A stretch of 64,000 nt of DNA from Vulcanimicrobiota bacterium (GCA_019637395.1 JAHBVR010000012.1:124001-188000); one strand, 5' to 3'; shown: positions 8,647-17,968, numbered from the stretch's first letter. Made by a program: numbers and translations. Notes: a model not told the origin generated them from the letters alone.

Positions 8647-9086
8647 AGCTGCTGTTTTTTTTGCTGCTCTGCCACGGCTGCGGTCAGTTTTCCACCCGGC
8701 TGGCCCTACCGGCTCTCCGCGACTGGTTTCCCCACCTGAAAAAACCCGACTGGCACCCGCCCGCCTGGGTCTTTGGTAAGGTCTGGTTGCTCCTCTACAC
8801 ACTCATGGGCGTGGCCGGTTGGCGACTTTATTGCGCGAAATCAAGTCTGCTGGTGCTCTGGCTGGCCCAGTTGGGCTTCAACCAGCTCTGGACCTATCTT
8901 TTCTTCGTCCTCAGGTCCCCCGGCTTAGCTTTAATCGACAATTTCTGCCTGTGGATCACGCTGGGAGTTTATGTGATCCTGTGCTGGCCGCTCGACCCGG
9001 TAGCCGCCGTCCTGTTGGTGCCGGAATGGCTTTGGATCGGCTTCGCCAGCACCGTCAACTACGCCACTTGGAAGCTGAATCGTTAA
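8643..9086 (+). CDS. tspO: TspO/MBR family membrane protein
   Basis: 147 aa with about five transmembrane segments. Family signatures are clear: KKPDWHPPAWVFGKVW-LYTLMG, LGFNQLWTYLFF and the C-terminal FASTVNYATWKLN. TspO proteins bind tetrapyrroles or cholesterol-like ligands and affect stress signalling. The GTG start overlaps the sirtuin-like stop (GTGA), coupling the two. The first segment is slightly shorter than usual. Confidence 0.9.
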   Translation: MKLLFFLLLCHGCGQFSTRLALPALRDWFPHLKKPDWHPPAWVFGKVWLLLYTLMGVAGWRLYCAKSSLLVLWLAQLGFNQLWTYLFFVLRSPGLALIDNFCLWITLGVYVILCWPLDPVAAVLLVPEWLWIGFASTVNYATWKLNR

Positions 9087-9123
9087 GAGGTATTCAGGTC
9101 CGCTTTCGGAATCTCGGGCATCC

Positions 9124-10050
9124 ATGATTTCATCGGCGGACCCGATCGCGGCCACCTTCGAGTTTGTGCCGCTGCAGGAATGCCCGCTGTGCGGCCATCC
9201 GGAACGTTCTCCGGCCTATCAGCGCAGCTACCAGGGATTGGAGATCCGCTGGGAGCGCTGCCGGGCCTGTCGTTTCGTATTTCAAAACCCCAAGTTGAGC
9301 CGCGCATCGCTCAATTCCATCTATCGCTCCTCCACCTACTGGAATGTGCAGAAGATGGAGACGCGTAGCGGCCTGCGGCTGGGCTATAGCGACTACGCCA
9401 GGGGGGAAGCCTACCGTCTGCGCCAGTCGCGCTGGCGCCTGCGTCAGATTCACCGCTTCGTGCCTGCGGGTTCGCGCTGGCTGGACGTGGCCTGCGCCAC
9501 CGGCTTTTTCGTCAAGACTCTGGTGGACGCCGGCATGCAGGCCTGGGGCGTGGAGCTTTCGGAGCAGATGGCCAGCTACGGTATCGAGCGCTACGGGGTT
9601 GACATCGAAGCCCGCGATTTCGACAGCTACACGCCTCCCGGCCCGCCCCTGCGAGCTCTCTCCATCTGGGGGGCCGATTCGAACTTTTATGACCCGGTGG
9701 AGACTTATCGGCACGCCAACCGAATGCTGGGCCCGGACGGCTGGCTCTTCTTCAACTTCTGGGACTTCGATCACCTCATCCGGCCGCTGCTGGGCGAATT
9801 CAAGATCGGCCTGAACGGGCTCTACCAGTTGAATCGCACGAACGTCCACCTGTTGCTGGAAAAATCCGGCTTCCAGGCCGAGCTGGTCAAGATGGAGTGG
9901 TCGTTTGCCTCGCTGGAAGCCATCCTCTCCCTGACCGGCCGCTTCCTGCCCTTGCAATGGCTGGGCCATCTGTCCCTGGCCCGGGCCATCTTCCAGCTGC
10001 CCACCTTCAGCGGCTTCCTGGTCGCCGCGCGCAAAATCCGTGAAGCTTAA
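9124..10050 (+). CDS. SAM-dependent methyltransferase with N-terminal zinc ribbon
   Basis: 308 aa. An N-terminal CPLC...CRAC zinc ribbon (about residues 20-47) precedes a class I methyltransferase core. SAM motif I reads WLDVACATGFFVKTL near residue 122. This architecture is common among methyltransferases in polysaccharide or secondary-metabolite loci; the acceptor is unknown. The stop overlaps the following gene by 11 nt. Confidence 0.85.
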   Translation: MISSADPIAATFEFVPLQECPLCGHPERSPAYQRSYQGLEIRWERCRACRFVFQNPKLSRASLNSIYRSSTYWNVQKMETRSGLRLGYSDYARGEAYRLRQSRWRLRQIHRFVPAGSRWLDVACATGFFVKTLVDAGMQAWGVELSEQMASYGIERYGVDIEARDFDSYTPPGPPLRALSIWGADSNFYDPVETYRHANRMLGPDGWLFFNFWDFDHLIRPLLGEFKIGLNGLYQLNRTNVHLLLEKSGFQAELVKMEWSFASLEAILSLTGRFLPLQWLGHLSLARAIFQLPTFSGFLVAARKIREA

Positions 10051-11314
10051 AGGGCTTGCCGCCGCGCTGCTCTTAGCCACCGGGACGGTCTGGGCCCAAC
10101 CGCATATCCAGATTCGTTTTGAAGCGGGCTCTCAGCGAGCCTTTCTGGAGGCCGACCCGCTGCCCACGCGTCTGGCCGCCATGCTCAACCGTCAGATCCA
10201 GCTGCCCCGCGATTTGCCCATCGTCTATCGCGACGATCGGGCCGTCAATGCCTGGTACAGTCCCAACAACCACAGCATCACCGTCAGTTATCGGCTGGCC
10301 GAGGTATTACGCGGGCAAATGGAGGCCGAGAGCGCTCGCGGAGCGATGGACTTTATCCTGATGCACGAACTGGGCCACGCTTTAATCGGCGAACTCGACC
10401 TGCCTCAGGTCGGCAGTGAGGAAAATGCCGCCGACGAGTTCACCACGCTAGTGTGCGCCCAGGCCCTGGGAGAAGAAGGCCGCCGGGTGGCGCTGGCGGG
10501 AGCCCGGGCTTTCTGGTTGTTGGGGGATGGGCAATACAACCTGGCCGCGCTCCCCTTTTACGATGAGCACCGGTTGGAACGGCAGAGGTTCTATACGATT
10601 CTGGCCAATCTGGGGGCAGCTGATCCCGCTCTGCGGCCGTCCCTCGCTCCAATCGTCCCGTACACCCGGCTGCGCGAGGCTCAAGAGAGTTATCCCGGCA
10701 AGGTCGACCGCTGGCAGCGCCTGCTGGCCGGAAGCGTGGAAACGGTGGCGCCCGGGTCCGGAAAGCTGAAGATTCAGGCTATCGCGCCGCTGCCATTGGC
10801 CCGGCTGGCCGGCATTCTCGAGCGCTCTTATCGCTTACCGCGCGACTGGGTGGTCGAGCAGCGCGACGCGCGCACCCAATTCCTGCCCCTGAGCGGCTAT
10901 CTGGTCTATGCGGCGGGGGCGAGTGCCGAGGACTTTCTGCTGGCCTTCTGTTACGGACTGATTAGCGATCTGAAGCTACCCTACACAGGCGAACTCGGAG
11001 ATGCGGCCGCCGAACTGGCGGCGGTGCTGATGGCCGGTCGCTCGGACCTGCGCCCTCTGGCCCGATCCGCGCTGGCCCGTTACGAGCAACTGGGCCGGGC
11101 CCACAAGAGCGTGCTGGATGTGCAATATTGGGACGCCACCGCCCAACCCGAGCAACGCTATTTCCAGATGCTCGGCTACCTCTATTGTCAGGACCCCGCC
11201 GGCTACCCGGAAGCCAGAACCCGCATCCCCGCGAAACGCCTTCGCTCGATAGGCTTCGAATATCCCCGCAAAAAGCGCAACTGGGCCCGTCTTCTAAGTC
11301 CTTACCAGCGCTAA
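10040..11314 (+). CDS. DUF4344 putative metallopeptidase with a degenerate second copy
   Basis: 424 aa with a signal peptide (MKLKGLAAALLLATGTVWAQ, GTG start). The first DUF4344-like unit (about residues 35-150) holds the zinc motif H109-E-L-G-H113 followed by a glutamate-rich EENAADEF. A second unit (about 248-335) repeats the same order: P-L-P, R-L, LPRD, then I-S-D-L-K-L-P matching I-G-E-L-D-L-P. The HELGH positions there read L301-A-F-C-Y305. Only the first copy can be catalytic. Family activity is unproven. It is convergent with the subtilase gene, with a 4-nt overlap. Confidence 0.75.
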   Translation: MKLKGLAAALLLATGTVWAQPHIQIRFEAGSQRAFLEADPLPTRLAAMLNRQIQLPRDLPIVYRDDRAVNAWYSPNNHSITVSYRLAEVLRGQMEAESARGAMDFILMHELGHALIGELDLPQVGSEENAADEFTTLVCAQALGEEGRRVALAGARAFWLLGDGQYNLAALPFYDEHRLERQRFYTILANLGAADPALRPSLAPIVPYTRLREAQESYPGKVDRWQRLLAGSVETVAPGSGKLKIQAIAPLPLARLAGILERSYRLPRDWVVEQRDARTQFLPLSGYLVYAAGASAEDFLLAFCYGLISDLKLPYTGELGDAAAELAAVLMAGRSDLRPLARSALARYEQLGRAHKSVLDVQYWDATAQPEQRYFQMLGYLYCQDPAGYPEARTRIPAKRLRSIGFEYPRKKRNWARLLSPYQR

Positions 11315-12483
11315 GCGGACTTTTTAGCTTCCTCGGCTTCCCGCTTCATTTGCAAGGCCCGCTTGACGGCTTTGCCCGGGTCGACCAGGCCGGCGCCGCC
11401 GAGGATGCCGGGGGTGTCTTTCATGCCTTCGGCGGTCTCGATCAGCACCTGCTTGACCTGGGCCGGCGTGAGGTCGGGGTTGGCCTGCATGACCAGAGCG
11501 GCGCAGCCGGCCGTGGTCGGCGTGGCCATGCTGGTGCCGGAGAGCAGGCAGTAGTAAGGCGGCAACTTGGTGACGTCGGCGTCCTGCAGCTCCGAATTGG
11601 GCGCCAGGAAGCTGACCATATTGACGCCGGGAGCGGCAATGTCGGGCTTGACCAGACCGTCGCGGGTGGTGGGACCGCGGCTGGAGAAGAAGGCCATGGT
11701 GTCGTCTTCGTGGCCGGGAGTGTTCTTGTCGTCATAAGCACCGACCGTCAGCGCATCTTTGGTGATAGCCGGGGTGCCGATGGTCTTAACGCCGGGACCG
11801 GAGTTGCCGGCCGCGATGATGGGCATCAAACCGGCCTTGATGGCGTCGTTGACGGCCTGGGCGATGACGTCGTGCTGCTCGTGCAGGTTGGCGTTGGCTC
11901 CCAGGGACATGCTCAGCACTTTGATGCCCAGGCGATCTTTGTTGTCGATGCACCAGCGGATGCCGCGCGCGATGTTGGACAGCGAACCACCGCCCTCGCC
12001 GCCGAGCACTTTGACGCCGACGATGTTGGCTTCATAAGCCGGACCCTTGAATTTACCGCCGGCCTTGGTGCCGTCGCCGGCCACCAGGCCCGCGCAGTGA
12101 CTGCCGTGGCCGTTGTCGTCGTAGGCGTTCTCGACGCCGTCTTTGCCACCGCAGAAATCCTTGAACTCGATGAGGCGGTCACCCAGGTCCGGGTGCGGAG
12201 CCACGCCGGTGTCGATGACGGCCACCGTCACGCCTTTGCCGGTGATGCCCATGTTCCAGGCATCCTGGACCGTCAACACTTCCTTGATGGAGTCGATGCG
12301 GTCGGCCGGGCGGGGCAGCGCGTAGGCCAGCGGAGTCAGCTCCATCGGGGTATGGATGCCGGCTTCGTAGCTCTGGATGAACACTTCGTCCTTGGGCTCG
12401 TGAGCTACCGAGGCGGGAGCGTGGAGCTTCTGGGCGTTCTTGAGCGCTTGCCACTGAGGCGTCTGGTTGGCCTGAACTTGCAT
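11311..12483 (-). CDS. Subtilisin-like serine protease (S8) without a Sec signal
   Basis: 390 aa from the ATG at 12483, chosen for the GGAGG about 7 nt upstream; the open frame continues to 12600 without support. The triad is intact: D91 (VIDTG), H126 (NGHGSH), S318 (GTSMATP), plus the oxyanion Asn in AAGNSG. The N-terminus (MQVQANQTPQWQALKNAQ) is polar and Gln/Asn-rich with no signal peptide. It is therefore either cytosolic or exported by a non-Sec route. It is divergent from the dead clostripain-like gene, with 176 bp between the starts. A GTTAAC box is at 12551-12556. Confidence 0.9.
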   Translation of the reverse strand: MQVQANQTPQWQALKNAQKLHAPASVAHEPKDEVFIQSYEAGIHTPMELTPLAYALPRPADRIDSIKEVLTVQDAWNMGITGKGVTVAVIDTGVAPHPDLGDRLIEFKDFCGGKDGVENAYDDNGHGSHCAGLVAGDGTKAGGKFKGPAYEANIVGVKVLGGEGGGSLSNIARGIRWCIDNKDRLGIKVLSMSLGANANLHEQHDVIAQAVNDAIKAGLMPIIAAGNSGPGVKTIGTPAITKDALTVGAYDDKNTPGHEDDTMAFFSSRGPTTRDGLVKPDIAAPGVNMVSFLAPNSELQDADVTKLPPYYCLLSGTSMATPTTAGCAALVMQANPDLTPAQVKQVLIETAEGMKDTPGILGGAGLVDPGKAVKRALQMKREAEEAKKSA

Positions 12484-12659
12484 GGGTTCCTCCGAAAATT
12501 GTTCCGCCGACACCATAGCAAGACCCCCACTACGGAAATGGAACCAGAGTGTTAACAAGACGCCACCTGTGAACTTGCTCGCCGTGTAACATCGCGGCAA
12601 AACCTATTTCCCGGAGGGAGTCCTATACTGCCATCACATACATAGGAGGCACACCCCTC

Positions 12660-14585
12660 ATGAAGGTCCAGTCCGTCAACTACCAGATCGCCAGCAACAA
12701 ACCGGTCGCCACCAAGGCGCCCGCCCCCAAGACCGAGTCCACCCCGGTTTCCAAAGAACCGATGGATGTCGGCACCATTGCTGAGAAAAAGGACTGGACC
12801 GTGCTGGTCTACTTGAATGGCAACAACGCCACCGCCAGCCAGGCCGTGACCACGATGCGCCAGCTCGAGTTCGTGGGCAGCAACGACAAGATGCATATGG
12901 CCGCCCAATTGGCCCGCCCCAAAGCGCTTTTGGACAAGTGGTCGCACGACTGGAACGGGGTGCGCCGCTATGAGGTCAAGCACAACGGACAGGAATTCAA
13001 CGCGGGCGCGGTGGTCATCGACGGGCTGACCGGCTTTCTACCGGGCAAAACCAAAGGCATTAAATCCGATGTGCTCAAGGATATGGGCGACGTGGACATG
13101 GGCAAAGCCCAGACCCTGGCCGAATTCCTCGAGTGGGGTGTCACAAAATACCCGGCCAAGAATTACATGGTGGTGATGCAGGGCCCCTCGGAAGGCGTCT
13201 CCGGCATGATGCACGACGTGCTCCACGACTCGCAGATGAGCGTGGCCGACCTGGGCGCCGCCTTCAAGCAAGTGCACGAGAAGACCGGCAAGAAAATCGA
13301 CATTGTGGCCCTCAATGGTTCGGCCACCAATTCCTTGGAGGTGGCCAACGAACTGAAGGACCACGCCAGGCTGCTGGTCGGCTCGCAGGACATCCAGAGC
13401 GGGCAGTCGATGCCCCTGGCCATGGTGATGAACGAAATCGCCAACGTCAGCAAGGACGGCGAACAGAGCCCGCTGACCGTGGCCCAGTACATGTTGCTGA
13501 TGAATTCGATGGCTCCCGGCGCGCTCTCCATCGTCGACCTGGACAAAATCGGGCCGGCCAAAGAAGCCTGGAACGATCTCGCCAAAAATCTAATCTCCGC
13601 CGGAGTCAGCCGCGACCAGTTGCACAGCATTCTGGAAAAGACTCAGGATTTCCAGGGCGCCTCCAAGAACAGCGCCTATGGTAATAGCCGCGACGCCATT
13701 CACTTCGCCAAACTGGTCGGCGAAGAAGTGGCCGACGACAAAGTCAAAGCCGCCGCCGCCAAGGCCGTGGAAGCTCTGGAAGCCTCACTGGTCGGCGACG
13801 TGGCCAACGGCAAGCGCATGGAAGAAGCCAACGGTATCTCCGTCTTCGCCCCCACCAACTATGGTTTCATGCGCCCCGACGGCACCCCCGTCATCAAAGA
13901 CTCGCTGCGCGACGCCGAGTATTCCAAGACCAACTTCGCTCAGGAAACCCAGTGGGACGAGCTGCTCAGCGGCGCCGCCAAAGACGGCAAGCTGAACAAC
14001 ACGCTGAAGAAGTTCGGCCTTTCCGAGAATGGCGTGGACAAAGCCCACGGCCTTTACCACCAGCACATCGGCAAAGTCAATGCAGCCCTCGGATTCGCCG
14101 GCATGGCCGGTTACATGAACGGCATCCAGGCCTGGCGCGGAGCCGACCCCAACGGCTTTATGCTGCTCGGACCGCAGACGGCCGTCTACGCCGGTGTGGT
14201 GGGTGCCGGCAACGAAGCCCTCAAAGGCGTGGGCCGTATCATCAACGGCGCGGCCAATCTCAAAGACGGCGGCGAAGTGGCCCAGGGTGCCTTCGACGTG
14301 GCTTCGGCGGCCGCCAAGGGCGTGGCTAACCTGGGCTACATCGTGCCGGCCCTCAAGCCCTACGCCCAGACGGCCGGCATGCTGATGTTCATGTCGCCCT
14401 GGCTGCGCAACATCTACGGCGTCTACGATCAGTACAAATCGATCAAGGACGGCGTGGAACTGGGCATCGGTGATAACAAAATGTCCACCACCCAGCAGGT
14501 GGCTGCCGCCGCCTCGCAATACTACGGCAAGCAGAATCTGCAGGACCACGCGGAACGCAGCCTGTGGCAAAAATTCGCCGGTTAG
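12660..14585 (+). CDS. Catalytically dead clostripain-like (C11) protein with C-terminal hydrophobic helices
   Basis: 641 aa. Residues 44-320 follow the C11 order closely: DWTVLVYLNG, DMGDVDMGKAQTLAEFLEWGV, then the region of the catalytic His, then LEVANEL and LVGSQ. The His of the usual N-H-G is Gln174 (VVMQGPSEG) and the Cys of F-D-A-C-L-M is Ser221 (LNGSATNS). Both catalytic residues are therefore lost. Residues 470-600 are Ala/Gly-rich hydrophobic helices resembling those in the gene at 15331. The N-terminus (MKVQSVNYQIASNKP) is polar with no Sec signal. A role as inhibitor, binding partner or structural protein is inferred. The start follows AGGAGG by about 12 nt. Confidence 0.8.
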   Translation: MKVQSVNYQIASNKPVATKAPAPKTESTPVSKEPMDVGTIAEKKDWTVLVYLNGNNATASQAVTTMRQLEFVGSNDKMHMAAQLARPKALLDKWSHDWNGVRRYEVKHNGQEFNAGAVVIDGLTGFLPGKTKGIKSDVLKDMGDVDMGKAQTLAEFLEWGVTKYPAKNYMVVMQGPSEGVSGMMHDVLHDSQMSVADLGAAFKQVHEKTGKKIDIVALNGSATNSLEVANELKDHARLLVGSQDIQSGQSMPLAMVMNEIANVSKDGEQSPLTVAQYMLLMNSMAPGALSIVDLDKIGPAKEAWNDLAKNLISAGVSRDQLHSILEKTQDFQGASKNSAYGNSRDAIHFAKLVGEEVADDKVKAAAAKAVEALEASLVGDVANGKRMEEANGISVFAPTNYGFMRPDGTPVIKDSLRDAEYSKTNFAQETQWDELLSGAAKDGKLNNTLKKFGLSENGVDKAHGLYHQHIGKVNAALGFAGMAGYMNGIQAWRGADPNGFMLLGPQTAVYAGVVGAGNEALKGVGRIINGAANLKDGGEVAQGAFDVASAAAKGVANLGYIVPALKPYAQTAGMLMFMSPWLRNIYGVYDQYKSIKDGVELGIGDNKMSTTQQVAAAASQYYGKQNLQDHAERSLWQKFAG

Positions 14586-14722
14586 TCTGGCTGGGACTGG
14601 CCCCCGGCCGGCGGGGCCCGTACATCGTGAACGGTGTTAAGTCAACTTGGAGGCGCTCAAGGCCGGCAGCCTGACTCGCCACTAAGAAGGTCGCGCCCGT
14701 CCTGTAGCCAAAGCAAATAACA

Positions 14723-15271
14723 ATGAGTTTCGGTCGACGTTTGATATGGCTCTCGATTGTAGCCATGCTGATGCAACTAGGGCTCGGGCTGGCCTGGTTG
14801 GCCTCCGTTTCACTGGCGATGGGGCAATTGACCGCTCAGCGTCCCGAATTCCAGAAAATTCTGGAACAGGTACAAAAACAGCAGTCACTGACGCCGCTCA
14901 CTCCCAGCAGCAGTGACGCGGAACGCCTGCTGGACGTGATGATGCCGATCTTCAGCCAGTTGGACTGGGCCGCCATCGCTCTCTTCTGCAGTTTCTTTTC
15001 TTTCGGCATCCTCGGCTTCGCCTATGCGCGCCTGACCGGGTCGATCGACTACCTGGGCTGTTTGCCCGTGCTGGCGCTACTCTCCGGTCAAAACCCGATT
15101 ACCCTGGCCCTGGCTTTGAAAGGTCAGGGCGTGGAGCAGGCCTCTTTCTCCCATCCTTTCGAAGCCGGTTTACTGGCTTTACAGCTGGCCTGCGTCTATG
15201 GGTTCGGAATGCTCGGTCAGCGCCTCTACCTGCGAAATCTGCCGCCGGGGGCGACCGTAACAACACGGTAA
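14723..15271 (+). CDS. Small integral membrane protein, unknown
   Basis: 182 aa with about four transmembrane segments (residues 8-30, 82-102, 108-130, 150-172). The N-terminal membrane helix is followed by a polar loop rich in Gln/Ser/Thr. No family is recognised. It lies between two genes for Ala/Gly-rich helical proteins, in the same direction. The 137-bp gap before it contains an inverted repeat near 14597-14616 (GGCCCC/GGGGCC) without a T-run. Confidence 0.6.
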   Translation: MSFGRRLIWLSIVAMLMQLGLGLAWLASVSLAMGQLTAQRPEFQKILEQVQKQQSLTPLTPSSSDAERLLDVMMPIFSQLDWAAIALFCSFFSFGILGFAYARLTGSIDYLGCLPVLALLSGQNPITLALALKGQGVEQASFSHPFEAGLLALQLACVYGFGMLGQRLYLRNLPPGATVTTR

Positions 15272-15330
15272 CACAGCCTGATCTCCACTGGCCTAGACTG
15301 TCGGAAGAGAAAACTCACAGTGAGGCCGTC

Positions 15331-16476
15331 ATGAAGTTACACAGCGCCCCCCAGCTGCCCGTTCCCAAAACGCTAGGTCAGACTCCCAAGCCCAACGGGC
15401 CCAAGAATCCTTACGCGGCCTACGAAGAGGCGGAGAAAGAAGTCGACAAGCACCGCGTGACCTACGAGACGGCCTTCAATCTGGCCCGGGGCGCGCAATA
15501 CGTGCTCGAAGGCGGCGCCCGCATCGGCCAGACTTACCAGTTGGGCAGCGCACTGTTGGGCGCTCAGGCCGGCACGCTGGCTTCCAGCGTGGGCATCGTG
15601 GGTGGTACCATCGACGTGGCCCGTGGAGCCTCGCTGGCTCAACAGAGCGCCATCAACCGAAACCGTACCGGCGCTGTCTTGGGCGGCTTGCAGGTGGTGC
15701 AGGGTCTGGCGACCTGGGTCAGCGCCGGCACCGCTTTCGCCGGTGGCCCTCCCATTGTCTCGGCGGTGGCCGCCGGTGGTGCCGTTGCCGCCCTGGCCGG
15801 ACGACTGATCGTGGGCGCTCACGCCAAACACCAGGCCAGCAAGCCCACCAAAGCCTCCACCCATCCCACCCAGCCCGTCAGTATCAAGTTCGACGAGAAG
15901 GCCAAGCCCAAGGGCGACGGCCGTTTGCTGGAAAACTCCTTTGCCCTGGCCAAGGCTGTCAGCGATGCGGCCAGCAATACCGGTGGCATGGCCGCCGGCT
16001 GGAACAACGTCAGCGCCCTTTTCTCCGGGAACGCCCCCACCGGCATCTGGCAGGGCCTGGGCCTGGTGGGCAGCACCTATACCATTTTACAGAGCGCCTC
16101 CATGGTGGCCCACGCCTCCGGCAATCAGCACTTTAACGATACCGCCGCCGGAACCCTCGGGCTGGTTCAGGGCGCCGCCAGTCTGGCCGTCAACATGGGC
16201 ATCGGTGGCCATCTGGCCCCAGCCATCGCGGTCGGGGCCTTCATCGCCAAGCAGGCCGTGCCGCTGCTCAACCTCAAGAAAAAGCTGGGCGCCAGCGAAG
16301 AGAGCACCAGTGACGGAATGATGAGCCGTCTCAAAGAAAACCTGGGCTACGCTTTCTCGGGCAAGCCCGAGGTCCATGACGACAAGAACATCTTCAAGTC
16401 GGTGGATGAGCCCGAGCAGGCCAAAAAAGACGACGACAACACCAAAAAGACCGACGAGACCAAGAAGAAAGACTGA
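15331..16476 (+). CDS. Glycine-zipper, membrane-active-looking protein
   Basis: 381 aa, no family recognised. It has a polar Pro/Lys-rich N-terminus (MKLHSAPQLPVPKTLGQTPK). Several Gly/Ala-rich amphipathic or hydrophobic segments follow (about 65-90, 110-155, 225-310), then a Lys/Asp-rich tail. Such helical hairpins occur in pore-forming or membrane-inserting proteins. The same kind of helices end the dead clostripain-like protein nearby. It lacks a Sec signal. Function unknown. Confidence 0.65.
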   Translation: MKLHSAPQLPVPKTLGQTPKPNGPKNPYAAYEEAEKEVDKHRVTYETAFNLARGAQYVLEGGARIGQTYQLGSALLGAQAGTLASSVGIVGGTIDVARGASLAQQSAINRNRTGAVLGGLQVVQGLATWVSAGTAFAGGPPIVSAVAAGGAVAALAGRLIVGAHAKHQASKPTKASTHPTQPVSIKFDEKAKPKGDGRLLENSFALAKAVSDAASNTGGMAAGWNNVSALFSGNAPTGIWQGLGLVGSTYTILQSASMVAHASGNQHFNDTAAGTLGLVQGAASLAVNMGIGGHLAPAIAVGAFIAKQAVPLLNLKKKLGASEESTSDGMMSRLKENLGYAFSGKPEVHDDKNIFKSVDEPEQAKKDDDNTKKTDETKKKD

Positions 16477-16498
16477 GGTGAGGGGGCCCGCCAGGGCC

Positions 16499-17968
16499 AT
16501 GGTAACTCGAGTTCTGGTGGTCCTGGTGGTGTTCGTGGGAGCGCTCAGCCGAGTGCTCTGGCTCGACTGCCTGCCGGGCGTCAACGGCGACGAGCCCTGG
16601 GTAGCCATCCAGGCGTATCGATTTACGCACGGACTGCCGGCCACCATACACATCAATCCCGGCGACCGCCCGCAGTTCAGCCCATGCCTCTGGGCCGTTC
16701 ATTTGCTCTTCTCCCTGACGGGAACCACCGATTTCTGGTATTTGCGCGTGCCCACCGTGCTGGCCAGCCTGGTGGCTTGCCTGGTCGTTTGGCGTGGTTG
16801 GGGTAAGCTGCTGGGACCGGCGGCGGGCTGGGTCGCGTTGCTGCTCTGGTCGTTGCCGGCGGAAATCATGTTCTCTCGATTTGGTTGGGATCCCAGTCTT
16901 ATGACGATGTGCGTCGCCCTGGCGGGTGCGGCGGCTCTTCACGGTAGCCTGTTGCTCATCGTGGCCGCCCTGATTTTTGGCCTGCTTAACCATCCTTTTT
17001 TCGCCATCGCCACTCCCTTCGTCGCCCTGCTCTGGTTGGCTGAGAACAAGCCGGGTTGGCTGAAGCCAGCTCTACTCCTGGCCCAGGTGGGCGGTTGGGG
17101 GGCGGTTTTGCTAACCTATTGGATCGGCCATCCCTTGGGCGCTCCAGAGCCGGACCGCGTCAACTTCTCACGGTTTTGCGCGGGAGTTCCCGATCTTCTG
17201 AGCGGGCAGGCGACCTTGGCCTACCTGGTCGACCCCGCCCAACACGCTGTGGGAACCGCTCTCTCCTATCTGCTCGGATCAGCCCTGGTGCTTGCTTTGA
17301 ACTGGATACCCTGGCGCGACTTGCGCGCCGAAAATGGCTCCCGCGAAGGGTCAGTGGGGCGGCCAGCCGCCAAACGTCTGCTGGCTTGTCTGGGGGGCGG
17401 ACTGTGGCTCAGCTTGTGCGGACTCTTTCTGACGCTGGGAACCCAGGGGATCGTCCCTCCCGGCGAGCGAAATTCTCTGATGCTGGTGGCTCTGCTGGTC
17501 AGTTGGCTGCTCACCCGACTGACACCTCGTAAACTCGCGCCAGTTACGCTAGCGTTGTGTTTTGCAGGCCTGGCGCTGTGCTCTAGAGACTACTTCTACT
17601 CACTCAGAGTCAACGGAAATCGATCCCACCGCGCCTTTATGTGCGCCCCCGAGGAGCCACACCGAACGGCTTTCCGGCAAGCCTCCCAATGGCTGGCGCC
17701 CGGCGGGGTGATTGTCACCGATGACTGGCACAACTTTCAGCCTGTCACTTACCTGGCGCTACCCTACGGCATCACCGTGCTCCATGTCAGCGATCCACGA
17801 GTGGCTGACCTGCGCCGGGACCTGTTGGGCGGATGCGTGCTGGTGGCCCATTCCTACGGGCCGGTCATGCAAGCGGCGGTGCATTTGGGGCTCCCCTTGC
17901 GCCACCTTACCATTCCTCAAGCGGGTGGCCGCGAGGTGCTGGAGGTCATAGCCCTCGAGCGCCGTTAG
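16499..17968 (+). CDS. GT-C type membrane glycosyltransferase (GT39/ArnT-like)
   Basis: 489 aa from the ATG at 16499; an in-frame GTG at 16478 directly after the previous stop is possible. About ten membrane segments. The first extracytoplasmic loop holds NGDEPW, the acidic Asp-Glu pair that is catalytic in GT-C enzymes using lipid-phosphate sugar donors. A soluble C-terminal part follows. The acceptor is unknown. It runs convergently into two methyltransferase genes (4-nt overlap), which may modify the same glycan. Confidence 0.7.
   Translation: MVTRVLVVLVVFVGALSRVLWLDCLPGVNGDEPWVAIQAYRFTHGLPATIHINPGDRPQFSPCLWAVHLLFSLTGTTDFWYLRVPTVLASLVACLVVWRGWGKLLGPAAGWVALLLWSLPAEIMFSRFGWDPSLMTMCVALAGAAALHGSLLLIVAALIFGLLNHPFFAIATPFVALLWLAENKPGWLKPALLLAQVGGWGAVLLTYWIGHPLGAPEPDRVNFSRFCAGVPDLLSGQATLAYLVDPAQHAVGTALSYLLGSALVLALNWIPWRDLRAENGSREGSVGRPAAKRLLACLGGGLWLSLCGLFLTLGTQGIVPPGERNSLMLVALLVSWLLTRLTPRKLAPVTLALCFAGLALCSRDYFYSLRVNGNRSHRAFMCAPEEPHRTAFRQASQWLAPGGVIVTDDWHNFQPVTYLALPYGITVLHVSDPRVADLRRDLLGGCVLVAHSYGPVMQAAVHLGLPLRHLTIPQAGGREVLEVIALERR

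Noticed and set aside
7636-8802. Minus-strand frame of 388 codons
   Set aside because: Antisense shadow of the sirtuin-GGDEF gene, typical of GC-rich codon use.
11128-12555. Long plus-strand frame of 475 codons
   Set aside because: Antisense to the subtilase, whose catalytic triad is intact; the translation has no family features.
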